The notes under the pieces were generated by a model. The model did not search any database, was not told the origin of the DNA, and worked only from the letters and a program-made list of their open reading frames with translations. A DNA stretch of 64,000 nucleotides. Source: Neobittarella massiliensis (ex Bilen et al. 2018) (lineage in GTDB: Bacteria > Bacillota > Clostridia > Oscillospirales > Ruminococcaceae). Of the stretch, positions 8,553 through 16,515 are shown in pieces; within the stretch, counting starts at the first letter, position 1; every line of letters begins with the position of its first letter. The stretch covers positions 531,674-595,673 of the forward strand of contig NZ_OKQO01000001.1 in NCBI RefSeq assembly GCF_900289145.1, read 5' to 3'. The translations under genes were made by a program, and so were the position numbers.

Positions 8553-9077
8553 GTGCCTACGCTGTTTATGGTCGGCGGCCCTATGGGGGTAGGCAAGACC
8601 ACTACGTGCCAGGAGCTGAAACGGCTGCTGCCAAACTGTGTGTTTTTAGACGGAGATTGGTGTTGGGATATGGACCCGTTCGTGGTAAACGAGCAGACCA
8701 AGGCGCTGGTGCTGCAAAATATCACTACACTGCTGCAGAATTTTTTGCGCTGCGGTCAGTTTATGAACGTGGTGTTTTGCTGGGTGCTGCACGAGGAGCA
8801 GATATGGCGGCAGCTGCTGGACCGGTTGGACTTACTCGGTTGGGAACTGTGCCAGGTGGCACTTGTATGCAGTGAAGAACAGCTGGTGTACCGGTTGCAG
8901 AGCGATGTGGCGCACGGTCTGCGCACTGCAGATGTCATCGATCGCAGCAGGCAGCGGCTGGCGTCTTTTGCCAAACTGCCGGTGCCGCTGCTGGATACCA
9001 CCGACCGCACGGCCAGACAGGCGGCGGAAGAGATCGCGCAGCTGGCGGACAGGGGAGAGATAGCGGGGCGCTGGTAG
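8553..9077 (+). CDS. Small P-loop nucleotide kinase-like protein
   Basis: This 174-residue protein has an N-terminal Walker A, GGPMGVGKTTTCQELKRLL (about 8-26), the downstream acidic strand CVFLDGDWCWDMDP, and FMNVVFCWVLHE as a possible second strand. The layout resembles AAA_33/zeta-toxin-like or nucleoside-kinase-type proteins that phosphorylate small molecules. The substrate cannot be inferred and no antitoxin-like partner is beside it. The GTG start at 8553 has AAGGGAAGG about 7 nt before it. Confidence 0.7.
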   Translation: MPTLFMVGGPMGVGKTTTCQELKRLLPNCVFLDGDWCWDMDPFVVNEQTKALVLQNITTLLQNFLRCGQFMNVVFCWVLHEEQIWRQLLDRLDLLGWELCQVALVCSEEQLVYRLQSDVAHGLRTADVIDRSRQRLASFAKLPVPLLDTTDRTARQAAEEIAQLADRGEIAGRW

Positions 9078-9395
9078 ATAGAGTAAGATGTGTTTTAACT
9101 GTGGATTACAGGGCTGAGAACGGGGCGATCGCGGAGCTGCCGGCGCAGGGGTACACAGGCGATGAGGAGATAGGTAAGAGCCGGGGGCTCGCCAGCTGAT
9201 GGTGGACTGCATCCACTGCTTTTTTACACACGGTGGACAACAGCTGTTTGGTGATAGCTGTGAGATGAGCTGGCGGCTTACCTGAAAGTGGTACACGAAA
9301 CGACTTTCTTAACGAGTGCAGACTATAGGGGCGGGGACAACACAGATGTACAGTGTTATCCCCGCCCCTATTTAGCACGGTGATATGCGTATCGG
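9078..9395. other. Gene-free gap between convergent genes, with a G+C-rich palindrome
   Basis: No coding frame with family features was found in 9078-9320. At 9325-9371 the arms ATAGGGGCGGGG... and ...CCCCGCCCCTAT form a 19-bp stem with one C/A mismatch on the plus strand, which is G-U on the minus strand. It can therefore terminate the minus-strand nnr gene and resembles the hairpin at 2067-2106. Confidence 0.55.
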
Positions 9396-10937
9396 TCAGC
9401 GATGGTGGGCTAAAAACAGATCAGAGAGATCTTTTTGCATATCGGTGGGCAACATGGCCGTCTGCGATAGGCGGGCTGCACAGCGGTCGCCGGCGGCTCC
9501 GTGCAGCCAAACGCCACACACCGCCGCCAGATAAGGCGAAAGCCCTTGAGCCAACAGACCGCCAATGATACCCGAGAGCAGGTCGCCACTGCCGGCTTTG
9601 GACATGCCCGGGTTGCCGGTGGGGTTGACAGCCACCGGACAGCCGGGGGAGAATACCAGCGTATGAGCCCCTTTGAGCACCAAAGTGACCGGGTACTTCT
9701 CTATGAACTGGCGGCCGTACTGCAACTTGTTGGCCACCAGCTGCCCGGTGGAGATACCAAGCAAGCGGGCCATCTCTCCGGGGTGGGGGGTGAGCACCAG
9801 CGGCGCTTTGACCCCGTTTAGCCAATCTGGAGACTGTGAGAGTATGCCCAACGCATCGGCATCCAGCAGTAGGGGACAGGCGGCGTGCTGCAACAGGTAC
9901 TGCAGCAGTTGGGCTGGTCCCTGACCGGTACCCATACCGCAGCCAACGACGCAGGCAGTGCTGTCGGCTAGAGCTTTTTCCAGCACTGGAGCAGCCCCCG
10001 GCGCGGCGGACCCATCTTCACTTTGTGGCAGTGGCAGGTAGACCGCCTCGGGCAGGTGGGGGGCATACTGTGCCACCAGTGGCCGGGGTATGGCGACCCG
10101 TACCAGGCCGGTACCCACCCGCAGCGCACCGGCTGTGCAGATCTGCCCGGCGCCGGGCATGTCGCCGCTGGATACCACTGCCAGCAGCTTGCCAAAATCA
10201 CCTTTGTGGGTATCTTGTTGGCGCGGCGGCAGCGCGGTGAACACCTGCTGAGCATCGGTGACGTGAAAGGCGGGCTGTACGGGGTCGCAGCTGGCGGGGA
10301 TACCGATATCAGCCAAAACCAACTGGCCGCTGTGCCCGGCGGCGGGGTAGACCAGATGGGCCGGCTTGTAGCTGTGCAGTGCCACTGTAAAGTTGGCCTG
10401 CACGGCACCGGGGTCGATGTGGCCGCTGTCGCCAGCGACTCCGCTGGGTACGTCGACAGCCCACACGGTGCCGGGGGCGCTGTTCATCAGCGCGGCGGCC
10501 TGCCGGCCCCGATCATCCATCTCGCCGCGAAAGCCGGTTCCGTACACCGCGTCGATGAGCACGTCGGCCTCGGCCGCCAGCTGATCGACGGCGGCTTCCC
10601 CCAACTGGTATATGGGGATCGGCCGGCCGCGCAGCAGCTGCAGGTTGGCAGCGCTGTGGGCCGGTACCGGCTGGCCCTGACACAGTACGACTACCACGGC
10701 CATACCAGCCGCCGACAGATGGCGGGCCATCACCAGTCCGTCGCCGCCGTTTCCGCCTTTGCCACAGAATATGGCCACCCGCATCACCGGCTGCGCCGGG
10801 TGGGACTGGCGCCACCAGTACAGCAGGATCGCCGTGGCCCGCCAGCCGGCATTCTCCATCATCTGCCGATAGCTGAGCCCGCCGGCATCGGCACGCTGCT
10901 CGATCTGCCGCATTTCGTCACAGGTATATACGCGCAT
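9396..10937 (-). CDS. nnr: Bifunctional NAD(P)HX epimerase/ADP-dependent dehydratase
   Basis: This fused repair enzyme, about 513 residues, restores hydrated NADH/NADPH. The N-terminal YjeF_N epimerase half starts MRVYTCDEMRQIEQRADAG and has FCGKGGNGGDGLVMARHL and DAVYGTGFRGEM. The C-terminal ribokinase-like dehydratase half has APLVLTPHPGEMARLLG and the signature GNPGMSKAGSGDLLSGIIGG. The ATG at 10937 was chosen because the further upstream ATG (10949) directly abuts the GAGAGG; spacing from GAGAGG to the chosen start is still rather long. Confidence 0.92.
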   Translation of the reverse strand: MRVYTCDEMRQIEQRADAGGLSYRQMMENAGWRATAILLYWWRQSHPAQPVMRVAIFCGKGGNGGDGLVMARHLSAAGMAVVVVLCQGQPVPAHSAANLQLLRGRPIPIYQLGEAAVDQLAAEADVLIDAVYGTGFRGEMDDRGRQAAALMNSAPGTVWAVDVPSGVAGDSGHIDPGAVQANFTVALHSYKPAHLVYPAAGHSGQLVLADIGIPASCDPVQPAFHVTDAQQVFTALPPRQQDTHKGDFGKLLAVVSSGDMPGAGQICTAGALRVGTGLVRVAIPRPLVAQYAPHLPEAVYLPLPQSEDGSAAPGAAPVLEKALADSTACVVGCGMGTGQGPAQLLQYLLQHAACPLLLDADALGILSQSPDWLNGVKAPLVLTPHPGEMARLLGISTGQLVANKLQYGRQFIEKYPVTLVLKGAHTLVFSPGCPVAVNPTGNPGMSKAGSGDLLSGIIGGLLAQGLSPYLAAVCGVWLHGAAGDRCAARLSQTAMLPTDMQKDLSDLFLAHHR

Positions 10938-11022
10938 GGAAGTACACATCCTCTCGGTTCTTTATGCTGGCCAGTATACCACGATTTTGCGAACAAATTG
11001 TGAAAAGCGGGTGGAAAAGTGA

Positions 11023-11047
11023 GAGGACAACACGGTGTGTTGCCCTC
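11023..11047 (-). terminator. Hairpin between the M20 amidohydrolase and nnr
   Basis: GAGGACAACAC (11023-11033) and GTGTTGCCCTC (11037-11047) form an 11-bp stem with one G-U pair. The T tract on the minus strand (TCACTTTTCC) is weak, so termination may be partial. Confidence 0.5.
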
Positions 11048-11097
11048 AAAAGATCGCCTTAGAATATACCTCTGGCAGTAATGGGACGAGCGCCCCA

Positions 11098-12549
11098 TTA
11101 CCCCAACTTGGCGCCGGGATCGATAGCCGTGGGGGTCACCCCTTGTGGGATAGGCGGGATGTAGTGACCGCCTTCCAGCCGTTCGGCCAGCTCCTTTTTG
11201 GCGGCGGCCACCACTTCGGGGCGGTGCAGCAGGTCGATGGCGGAGCCGGCCAGGACTTTGGCTGCGTAGAGCATGCCTTTATGGGCCAGACTGCTCTTAC
11301 CCTGACTGACCAGCTGCCAGGAGTGGCCCGGAGTACCGGCGGCCATGGTGCAGACCGATATCTGGGCAGTGGGGCACACCCAGCTCACATCACCCACGTC
11401 GGTCGAGCCGGGCATGACCGGTTCGGCTCCGGTGAGTGGACTGATAAAATTGCCCAGCGGCTGGCCTGCGTGCTGCTTGGCCACGGCAATAGCCTGTGGG
11501 CCAAACATAGCTGCCGACTCCACAAGGCTGGAGCCGCCGTTTTCAAAGGTGGCCTGCATGGCGGCGGCATACTGCTGCTCCCGCTCGCTATAAGTGGGGA
11601 GCGGCTGGTCTTCCATATTTTGCTGTAGCAGTGCTGCCAGCGCGCTGTTGGGCACCAGGTTCGAGCAGGCCTTGATGAACTGGCGCTCTACTCTGGTCCC
11701 GCTCATCAGAGCAGCACCTTTGGCGATATCTTCTACCCATTCGTAGATCTGCTGTACCTGGGTAGTCTTGGGCGCACGAATGAGGTACAATACCTCAGCA
11801 AACGGCTGCACTACATTGGGAGAAAAGCCGCCGGTATTGGTGATGGCATAGTGGACCCGTGCATCGGGAATGATGTGCTCACGCAAAAATTGCACCCCGA
11901 TATTGAGGAGCTCCACTCCATCGAGCGCGCTGCGCCCCTTGTGCGGGCAGGCAGCGGCATGGGCGCTGACCCCGTAAAAGCGGTAGCAGATCTGATAGTT
12001 GGCCAAGCTGCTGGCGGTGTTGACGGCGTTCATATCGCCGGGATGCCAGGTGAGCGCACAATCGAGCTCGTCAAACACCCCGTCGCGGGCCATGAATGCC
12101 TTGCCCGATCCGCCTTCTTCGCCGGGGCAGCCATAATAGACGACTCGGCCGGGCAGACCGGTCTGCTGTAGATAGTTTTTTACCGCTACAGCTGCCGCCA
12201 GCGCCCCGACGCCCAACAGATTGTGGCCACAGCCGTGCCCCGGTGCCCCGTCGACTACCGGGCTTTTTTCGGTGTAGTCGGCCTGCTGGCTGAGGCCGGA
12301 CAGCGCATCGAATTCCCCCAGCAGGCCGATCACAGGGCTGCCCTGCCCATAGCTGGCGCAAAAGGCGGTGGCGATACCGGCTACGTTTTGCTCTACCTCA
12401 AAGCCGTTTTGCTGCAGCGCCTGACAGAGTGCAGCGGCAGAGCGGGTCTCGGTAAAGGCGGTCTCGGGGGTATCCCAGATCGCATCGCTCAGCTCATAAA
12501 ACGAAGGCGCCAAGGCATCGAGCGCATCCAGTGCTTTTTGTTTGTCCAC
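11098..12549 (-). CDS. AbgB-like M20 family amidohydrolase
   Basis: About 483 residues of an M20 metallo-amidohydrolase close to AbgB (p-aminobenzoyl-glutamate hydrolase subunit B) and amidobenzoylglutamate/indoleacetyl hydrolases. Visible metal-site segments are DGAPGHGCGHNLLGVGAL and YYGCPGEEGGSGKAFM, with HPGDMNAVNTASSLA and the dimerisation-domain block YGVSAHAAACPHKGRSALDG. The conserved C-terminal TDVGDVSWVCPTAQ is present. A GTG at 12549 with AAAGGAAG upstream is preferred to the ATG at 12570, which lacks a ribosome site. No AbgA partner is adjacent, so the substrate is uncertain. Confidence 0.82.
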   Translation of the reverse strand: MDKQKALDALDALAPSFYELSDAIWDTPETAFTETRSAAALCQALQQNGFEVEQNVAGIATAFCASYGQGSPVIGLLGEFDALSGLSQQADYTEKSPVVDGAPGHGCGHNLLGVGALAAAVAVKNYLQQTGLPGRVVYYGCPGEEGGSGKAFMARDGVFDELDCALTWHPGDMNAVNTASSLANYQICYRFYGVSAHAAACPHKGRSALDGVELLNIGVQFLREHIIPDARVHYAITNTGGFSPNVVQPFAEVLYLIRAPKTTQVQQIYEWVEDIAKGAALMSGTRVERQFIKACSNLVPNSALAALLQQNMEDQPLPTYSEREQQYAAAMQATFENGGSSLVESAAMFGPQAIAVAKQHAGQPLGNFISPLTGAEPVMPGSTDVGDVSWVCPTAQISVCTMAAGTPGHSWQLVSQGKSSLAHKGMLYAAKVLAGSAIDLLHRPEVVAAAKKELAERLEGGHYIPPIPQGVTPTAIDPGAKLG

Positions 12550-12657
12550 AGTTCTCGCTTCCTTTATCATACAGATTTAGAGACGGATGGGCTTTTTATC
12601 GGGCAGCCCAGCCCATCAAATAGAGCCGGTACCATTATAGCACGGCCGCCAACGACA

Positions 12658-12686
12658 AAGAAGAGCTGCAGGGGGCAGCTCTTCTT
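12658..12686 (-). terminator. Terminator of the AKR-MerR operon
   Basis: AAGAAGAGCTGC (12658-12669) pairs perfectly with GCAGCTCTTCTT (12675-12686), directly downstream of the MerR gene on the minus strand. Confidence 0.8.
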
Positions 12687-12692
12687 ATATGC

Positions 12693-13079
12693 TTAGTTAT
12701 CCTGGTTCACCAGTGCCCGCTCGGCTTGGAGCAGGTGGCTGTCGTACCCCTCGATCTTGGTATCCAGGCGGGCCAGCACGCCCTGCATCTCACTGATGCG
12801 CTGGGCCAGCTTTTGCCGCTGCTCGATAAGCAGCAGCTTGCGGGCGGGGATAGTCTTATCCCCCTGCACGAAGAGCGCCACATATTCCACCAGCGACTCG
12901 ATGGGCAGGCCGGCCCCGCGCATACATTTGATGAACTCCACCCAATTGCAGTCGCTCTCGCTGTAGTCGCGGATGCCGCTTTTGGTGCGCCCCACAGCGG
13001 GTATCAGGCCAATGCGCTCGTAGTAGCGCAGCGTGTCGGGCGAGAGCTGGTAGCGGCGGCTCACCTCTGCTATCGTCAT
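12693..13079 (-). CDS. MerR family transcriptional regulator
   Basis: This 128-residue protein begins with the MerR winged helix (MTIAEVSRRYQLSPDTLRYYERIGLI), has DYSESDCNWVEFIKCMRGAG typical of the AdhR-like subfamily, and a C-terminal coiled coil (about 80-125) for dimerisation. It lacks the metal-binding C-terminal cysteine motif of MerR or CueR. It is 18 nt downstream of an aldo/keto reductase whose promoter contains a MerR-type dyad (14301-14320), so it most likely controls that operon in response to an aldehyde or electrophile (inference). Confidence 0.88.
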   Translation of the reverse strand: MTIAEVSRRYQLSPDTLRYYERIGLIPAVGRTKSGIRDYSESDCNWVEFIKCMRGAGLPIESLVEYVALFVQGDKTIPARKLLLIEQRQKLAQRISEMQGVLARLDTKIEGYDSHLLQAERALVNQDN

Positions 13080-13097
13080 AAGATCTCTTCCTCTCGA

Positions 13098-14246
13098 TCA
13101 GCAGCCAAAGATATCGGCCGCTCGGTTCATGTTTTGGATGACTGGCACCCCAAAGGGGCAGCGCCTTTCACAGGCCCCGCAGGCGATACAGTCGCCCCCG
13201 CGATGGGGGAGTGTCAGGTAGTGCTCCCGTACGGTCTCGGGCAGCGTTTTTTGAGCCAGAGCCAGATTTAAGAACTTGGTGACAGCAGCTACCTCGATGC
13301 CCTGCGGGCAGGGGGCACAGTGGCCGCAGTACATACAGTGACCCTGCCAGCTGATCTGGGGAAAGGCGGACAGGGCAGCCGCATAGTCGCGCTGGGCGGC
13401 GCTGGCTCGCTCGTAGGCCAGGCTCTGATGCAGTTGCTCCACCGTGTGGGCCCCCACCAGTACCGAGGCGACCCCTGGCCGGGTGAGCGCATAGTGGATA
13501 CACTGACTGGAGGTGAGCGCTTTGCCGGCGGGGGAGAGCTGCTCATCGAGCAGGTCGCCCCCGCCAAAGGCCTTCATCACCGTGATGCCCACCCCAGTGC
13601 GCGCGCAGAGCTCGTACAGCTGTTGGCGCAGAGGGTCCATGTTGGTCAACTGCCCGGCATAGCTCTCGTCGGCCCACAGATCTTCGCAGTGTTCGCTGGG
13701 GGGCTGCAGGTCGTAGCAGGGATTGATGCTGAACATCAGCACCTCGATAAGGCCGCTCTGCACCGCCTCGATGGCCACGGCGGGGTTGTGGCTGCTCAGG
13801 CCGATATGCCCGATCTTACCGGCGTTTTGCAGCTCTTTGGCGTAGGCCATTACCGGGCCCTGAGATACTTGGCGCCAGTCGTCAAGCGAGTCGACATAGT
13901 GGATCATGCCGATCTCGACATGATCAGTTTGCAGCCGTGCAAATAAGTCTTCGAACCCGGCACGCACCTCATCGATCTGGCGCGTGCGCTTGTACTGGCC
14001 ATTTTTCCAGATGGTGCACAGGTGCGCCTGTAGGATGAATTTTTCTCTTCGCCCCTGTAGGGCGATGCCCAGCCGGTCACGCATGTCGGCGTTGGGGGTA
14101 TACAGGTCGATGCAGTTGACACCCGCCTGTTCGGCGGCATCCAGCAGTGGGCCGATCAGCGCACCGTCGTGGTCGACGAACCCCTCACAGCCCATGCCGA
14201 TCTCGCTCACCTGTAGGCCGGTGCGGCCCAGTTGTCGGTAGTTCAT
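13098..14246 (-). CDS. Aldo/keto reductase with C-terminal 4Fe-4S ferredoxin domain
   Basis: This 382-residue protein has an AKR barrel (about 1-285; RTGLQVSEIGMGCEGFV, CIDLYTPNADMRDRLG, MIHYVDSLDD, GHIGLSSHNPAVA) followed by a cysteine-rich tail. The tail has CMYCGHCAPCPQGIEV, a C-x2-C-x2-C-x3-CP-like set, and CIACGACERRCPFGVPVI, which suggests one or two iron-sulfur clusters. Such fused reductases are common in anaerobic Firmicutes and act on unknown carbonyl substrates. The start has AGGAGGAGAG upstream. The gene is co-transcribed with merR under a MerR-type promoter. Confidence 0.88.
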   Translation of the reverse strand: MNYRQLGRTGLQVSEIGMGCEGFVDHDGALIGPLLDAAEQAGVNCIDLYTPNADMRDRLGIALQGRREKFILQAHLCTIWKNGQYKRTRQIDEVRAGFEDLFARLQTDHVEIGMIHYVDSLDDWRQVSQGPVMAYAKELQNAGKIGHIGLSSHNPAVAIEAVQSGLIEVLMFSINPCYDLQPPSEHCEDLWADESYAGQLTNMDPLRQQLYELCARTGVGITVMKAFGGGDLLDEQLSPAGKALTSSQCIHYALTRPGVASVLVGAHTVEQLHQSLAYERASAAQRDYAAALSAFPQISWQGHCMYCGHCAPCPQGIEVAAVTKFLNLALAQKTLPETVREHYLTLPHRGGDCIACGACERRCPFGVPVIQNMNRAADIFGC

Positions 14247-14292
14247 GGCTCTCTCCTCCTCACAGCATATCGGTAATGCTGTATCTGTATAT

Positions 14293-14323
14293 ATCTTAAC
14301 ACCTGGAGTGCACTCTAAGTCAA
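14293..14323 (-). promoter_or_regulatory. MerR-type promoter/operator of the AKR-merR operon
   Basis: On the minus strand, TTGACT (14318-14323) and TAAGAT (14293-14298) are separated by 19 bp, the long spacer typical of MerR-activated promoters. The spacer is filled by the dyad ACTTAGAGT-GC-ACTCCAGGT (14301-14320), very like known MerR-family operators. Confidence 0.85.
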
Positions 14324-14448
14324 GGGCTGCGCAGTCGAAATAGACGGAGAAAATGCAATTTGCGGGCTCAGAGAAGCCCTGCGAGTGGGACTCATGATAG
14401 GCGTATGCGGTGGCTTTTCTGCGCAGATGGGGGATAGAAGTTGGTGTG

Positions 14449-14498
14449 AAAAAGAGCCTTTACGAACCTGCTACATGACAGTTCGTAAAGGCTCTTTT
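14449..14498 (-). terminator. Strong hairpin terminator, probably the original guaA terminator
   Basis: AAAAGAGCCTTTACGAAC and GTTCGTAAAGGCTCTTTT form a perfect 18-bp stem with a 13-nt loop. On the minus strand it ends in a TTTTT run. It lies just left of a guaA 3'-end remnant, where the terminator of guaA would have been before the island entered. Confidence 0.75.
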
Positions 14499-14506
14499 GG
14501 CTGCTG

Positions 14507-14521
14507 TTATTCCCATTCAAG
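14507..14521. repeat. Putative outer attachment site (guaA 3'-end remnant)
   Basis: Read on the minus strand this is CTT-GAA-TGG-GAA-TAA, coding L-E-W-E-stop, the same ending as guaA (ATT-GAG-TGG-GAG-TAA at 24160). Twelve bases TTATTCCCATTC compare with TTACTCCCACTC at guaA (10/12) and TTATTCCCACTC at 18693 (11/12). The change from G+C-rich to A+T-rich DNA begins here. Confidence 0.65.
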
Positions 14522-14617
14522 CACCAGACCTTATTTCTCTGTAATAAAATGCACTCTCAATACGCTTTTCGTCCATACAATCCATATATTTTATACTTTC
14601 CATAGAGTCTTTATGAA

Positions 14618-14638
14618 TTTTGTAGCCGTTTTGTAGCC
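14618..14638. repeat. Paired direct repeat near the left end of element 1
   Basis: TTTTGTAGCC occurs twice (14618-14627 and 14629-14638), 11 bp apart, about 110 bp inside the outer att-like site. A similarly placed pair occurs at 18806-18825. The position suits arm-type integrase binding sites (inference). Confidence 0.5.
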
Positions 14639-14676
14639 ACGGTTATAATACAAACCTCCGCTGGCTGGTTCACCTC

Positions 14677-14696
14677 AAAGCCACTTGCAACTATCT
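14677..14696. repeat. AAAGCCACTT repeat, copy 1
   Basis: AAAGCCACTT-GC-AACTATCT shares 17 of 20 bases with 24024-24043 near the other end of the island. A third copy lies inverted at 18846-18857. Confidence 0.6.
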
Positions 14697-14724
14697 CAAA
14701 CAATAATACACGGAGGTTAGCACT

Positions 14725-15102
14725 ATGGAAAAATATATCTATGACAACAGCAACGGACTTTGGTACGAACTGCATGGAGATTACTATATCCCTTGTCTGG
14801 TTCTTCCAGATACCGAAGAACGTCCACTCGGCATCTGGGGCAGAAGGCATCTTGATTTTATCAAGGAGCAGCGCCCGATGCTATATGCTGATTTGGTTCT
14901 CAGTTGTAAGCTACACAACTATTTGGCTGACATTGATGCTCAGGCAAATGCCGAGCTCGCTCTGTTGATAAAACAGATGGCAGAGAAAGAAGGCGTTACA
15001 GAGCAACTCAAGGAGCAAAATCAGATGGCTTGGGTCAGAACTATGGGCAGCATCCGCAACAGGACAGAAGAAATCGTCAATGTAGAGATTATCTTCGCAT
15101 AA
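14725..15102 (+). CDS. tnpV: TnpV-like transposon-associated protein
   Basis: This 125-residue protein resembles TnpV, a small protein of unknown activity carried by many Firmicutes transposons and integrative elements. It opens MEKYIYDNSNGLWYELHGDYYIP, has LGIWGRRHLDFIKEQRPMLYADLVLSCKLHNYLADID, here split as LGIWGRRHLDFIKEQRP and SCKLHNYLADID, and ends with charged helices. CGGAGG precedes the ATG by 8 nt. It is not a catalytic transposase. Codon use is A+T-rich like the rest of the island. Confidence 0.75.
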   Translation: MEKYIYDNSNGLWYELHGDYYIPCLVLPDTEERPLGIWGRRHLDFIKEQRPMLYADLVLSCKLHNYLADIDAQANAELALLIKQMAEKEGVTEQLKEQNQMAWVRTMGSIRNRTEEIVNVEIIFA

Positions 15103-15111
15103 TACATCATC

Positions 15112-15138
15112 AGCCGGGCAGTGAATATCTGCTCGGCT
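15112..15138. terminator. Hairpin between tnpV and hsdS (convergent)
   Basis: AGCCGGGCAG (15112-15121) pairs with CTGCTCGGCT (15129-15138) through a 7-nt loop with one wobble. T runs are weak, so it may be a modest terminator for tnpV. Confidence 0.45.
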
Positions 15139-15145
15139 AAATCAC

Positions 15146-16515
15146 TTAAATATTCAAATTAATAGAAGGATTTGTAAATAATTCTTCCACTACTGCTTTA
15201 ATTTTAGCAATTTTCATATACGCATCACGTTTTTTGTCAAACGCTTGCCCAAGAGGGTCAATGTACTTAGACTTTACATCATCTGCTATTTCTGGAATTG
15301 CAAATGCGCCAAAAAAATCGGCTCTAAGGTGAAGCATAGTAGAGGCAATAACGAACCATTTCTTATAAAATATGATTCACCATATTTACTGGAAAGAAGC
15401 AAAAATACCCAATATCTTTCATCAGTATTTCGTGGTCTATACTTTACAAGACCACTTGAAATAATTACCTTATTGTCCTCTTGGATAATAGCCACTTCTC
15501 CCGGTTTTCCATCTTTAGCAAAGATAATATCGCCGCATTTAATGTCTTGCTCCAGTTGAGATAAAAAGGATTCAGGACAATAACAATCAGGCTCATAATC
15601 CACATCAAAATTAATAATATCGCTTGTCTTTATGAAAGGTATGCCTTCTTCCAAATAGTTGGCACTGCCAACCTCGTCACCCTTACTAAGATTTTCCGAA
15701 TCAAACCCAATAGTATTAGTCCCACTGCTAAGCGTAGCAATTGTCTCTCCAACGTCAGGACGATAAAAATTTGGCATTAGCATTCGCTTATCAAATGAAT
15801 CTGGTTCCACTACAAACCCAAATTGAGCTTCATCTTTGAAAGCAAGGTGATAATCTTTGTTAAACTCCGAAATAATCTCCTGAATACGAAGAACAGCATA
15901 ATAATAACTGTCAAATGCGTCTATGTATTCCTGCATCAAAGCGTCATATTTACTGTCGTATTTCATGACCTTTAGATTAGCAATCTTCCCTTGGTTCATG
16001 AATTTTTGCTTTGTAATAGAATATGTTCCCCGTACCTGTATTCTGTTAATTTGAGAATTAAGGTAGATTGTCAAAAATGCAGCTTCTTTTGGCGATGCTG
16101 TCCGTAACACAACACTATTCTGACTCATATTCATTTCTGCAATAGTTGGGGGACACATTGCAGCTTTACCCATAAATTTGCCAGTCATAGTGTAAATGAT
16201 ATCATACGGATAGGTAATTGATCGCTTGATGGTTTTGTTGTGAAATCCTTCATCGATCAACTGTAAATCATTTACATTTATATAATGCCTTGAAACTGCT
16301 GAAGTCTTAATAAAAGGTATTCCATGATCCTTATAGAAGAAATATGCCGGTGGAGTAGAGCCACCCTTTATATCACCAACAATATACTGAGACATCGTTG
16401 GACAGATTGACATTCCCTCTTTTACAAACAGATACTTTGGATTGTAATTTCTCGGATAAAACGATCCTGCTGACAATTTTATGGGGTTAGTTATAAATAC
16501 TTCTAGTTTTGACAT
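15146..16515 (-). pseudogene. Restriction-modification specificity subunit (HsdS-like), frameshifted near the C-terminus
   Basis: The main frame from 16515 encodes two target-recognition-like halves: the first with PTMSQYIVGDIKGGSTPPAY and GIPFIKTSAVS, the second with EEGIPFIKTSDIINFD, CGDIIFAKDGKPGEVAII and SSGLVKYRPRN. Each is followed by helical spacer sequence. Near 15310-15345 the sense continues in another frame: the main frame ends FTLEPIFLAHLQFQK, whereas the neighbouring frame gives ADFFGAFAIPEIADDV, then IDPLGQAFDKKRDAYMKIAKIKAVVEEL, which is the expected final TRD strand and coiled-coil. A seven-A run (seven T on the coding strand) at about 15306-15312 is a likely slip site. It overlaps the upstream methyltransferase gene by 29 nt. 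It may be inactive, phase-variable or a sequencing artefact. Confidence 0.7.

Noticed and set aside
14725..15102. Insertion sequence with transposase
   Set aside because: TnpV-like proteins accompany mobile elements but are not catalytic transposases, and no terminal inverted repeats with target duplication were found around it.
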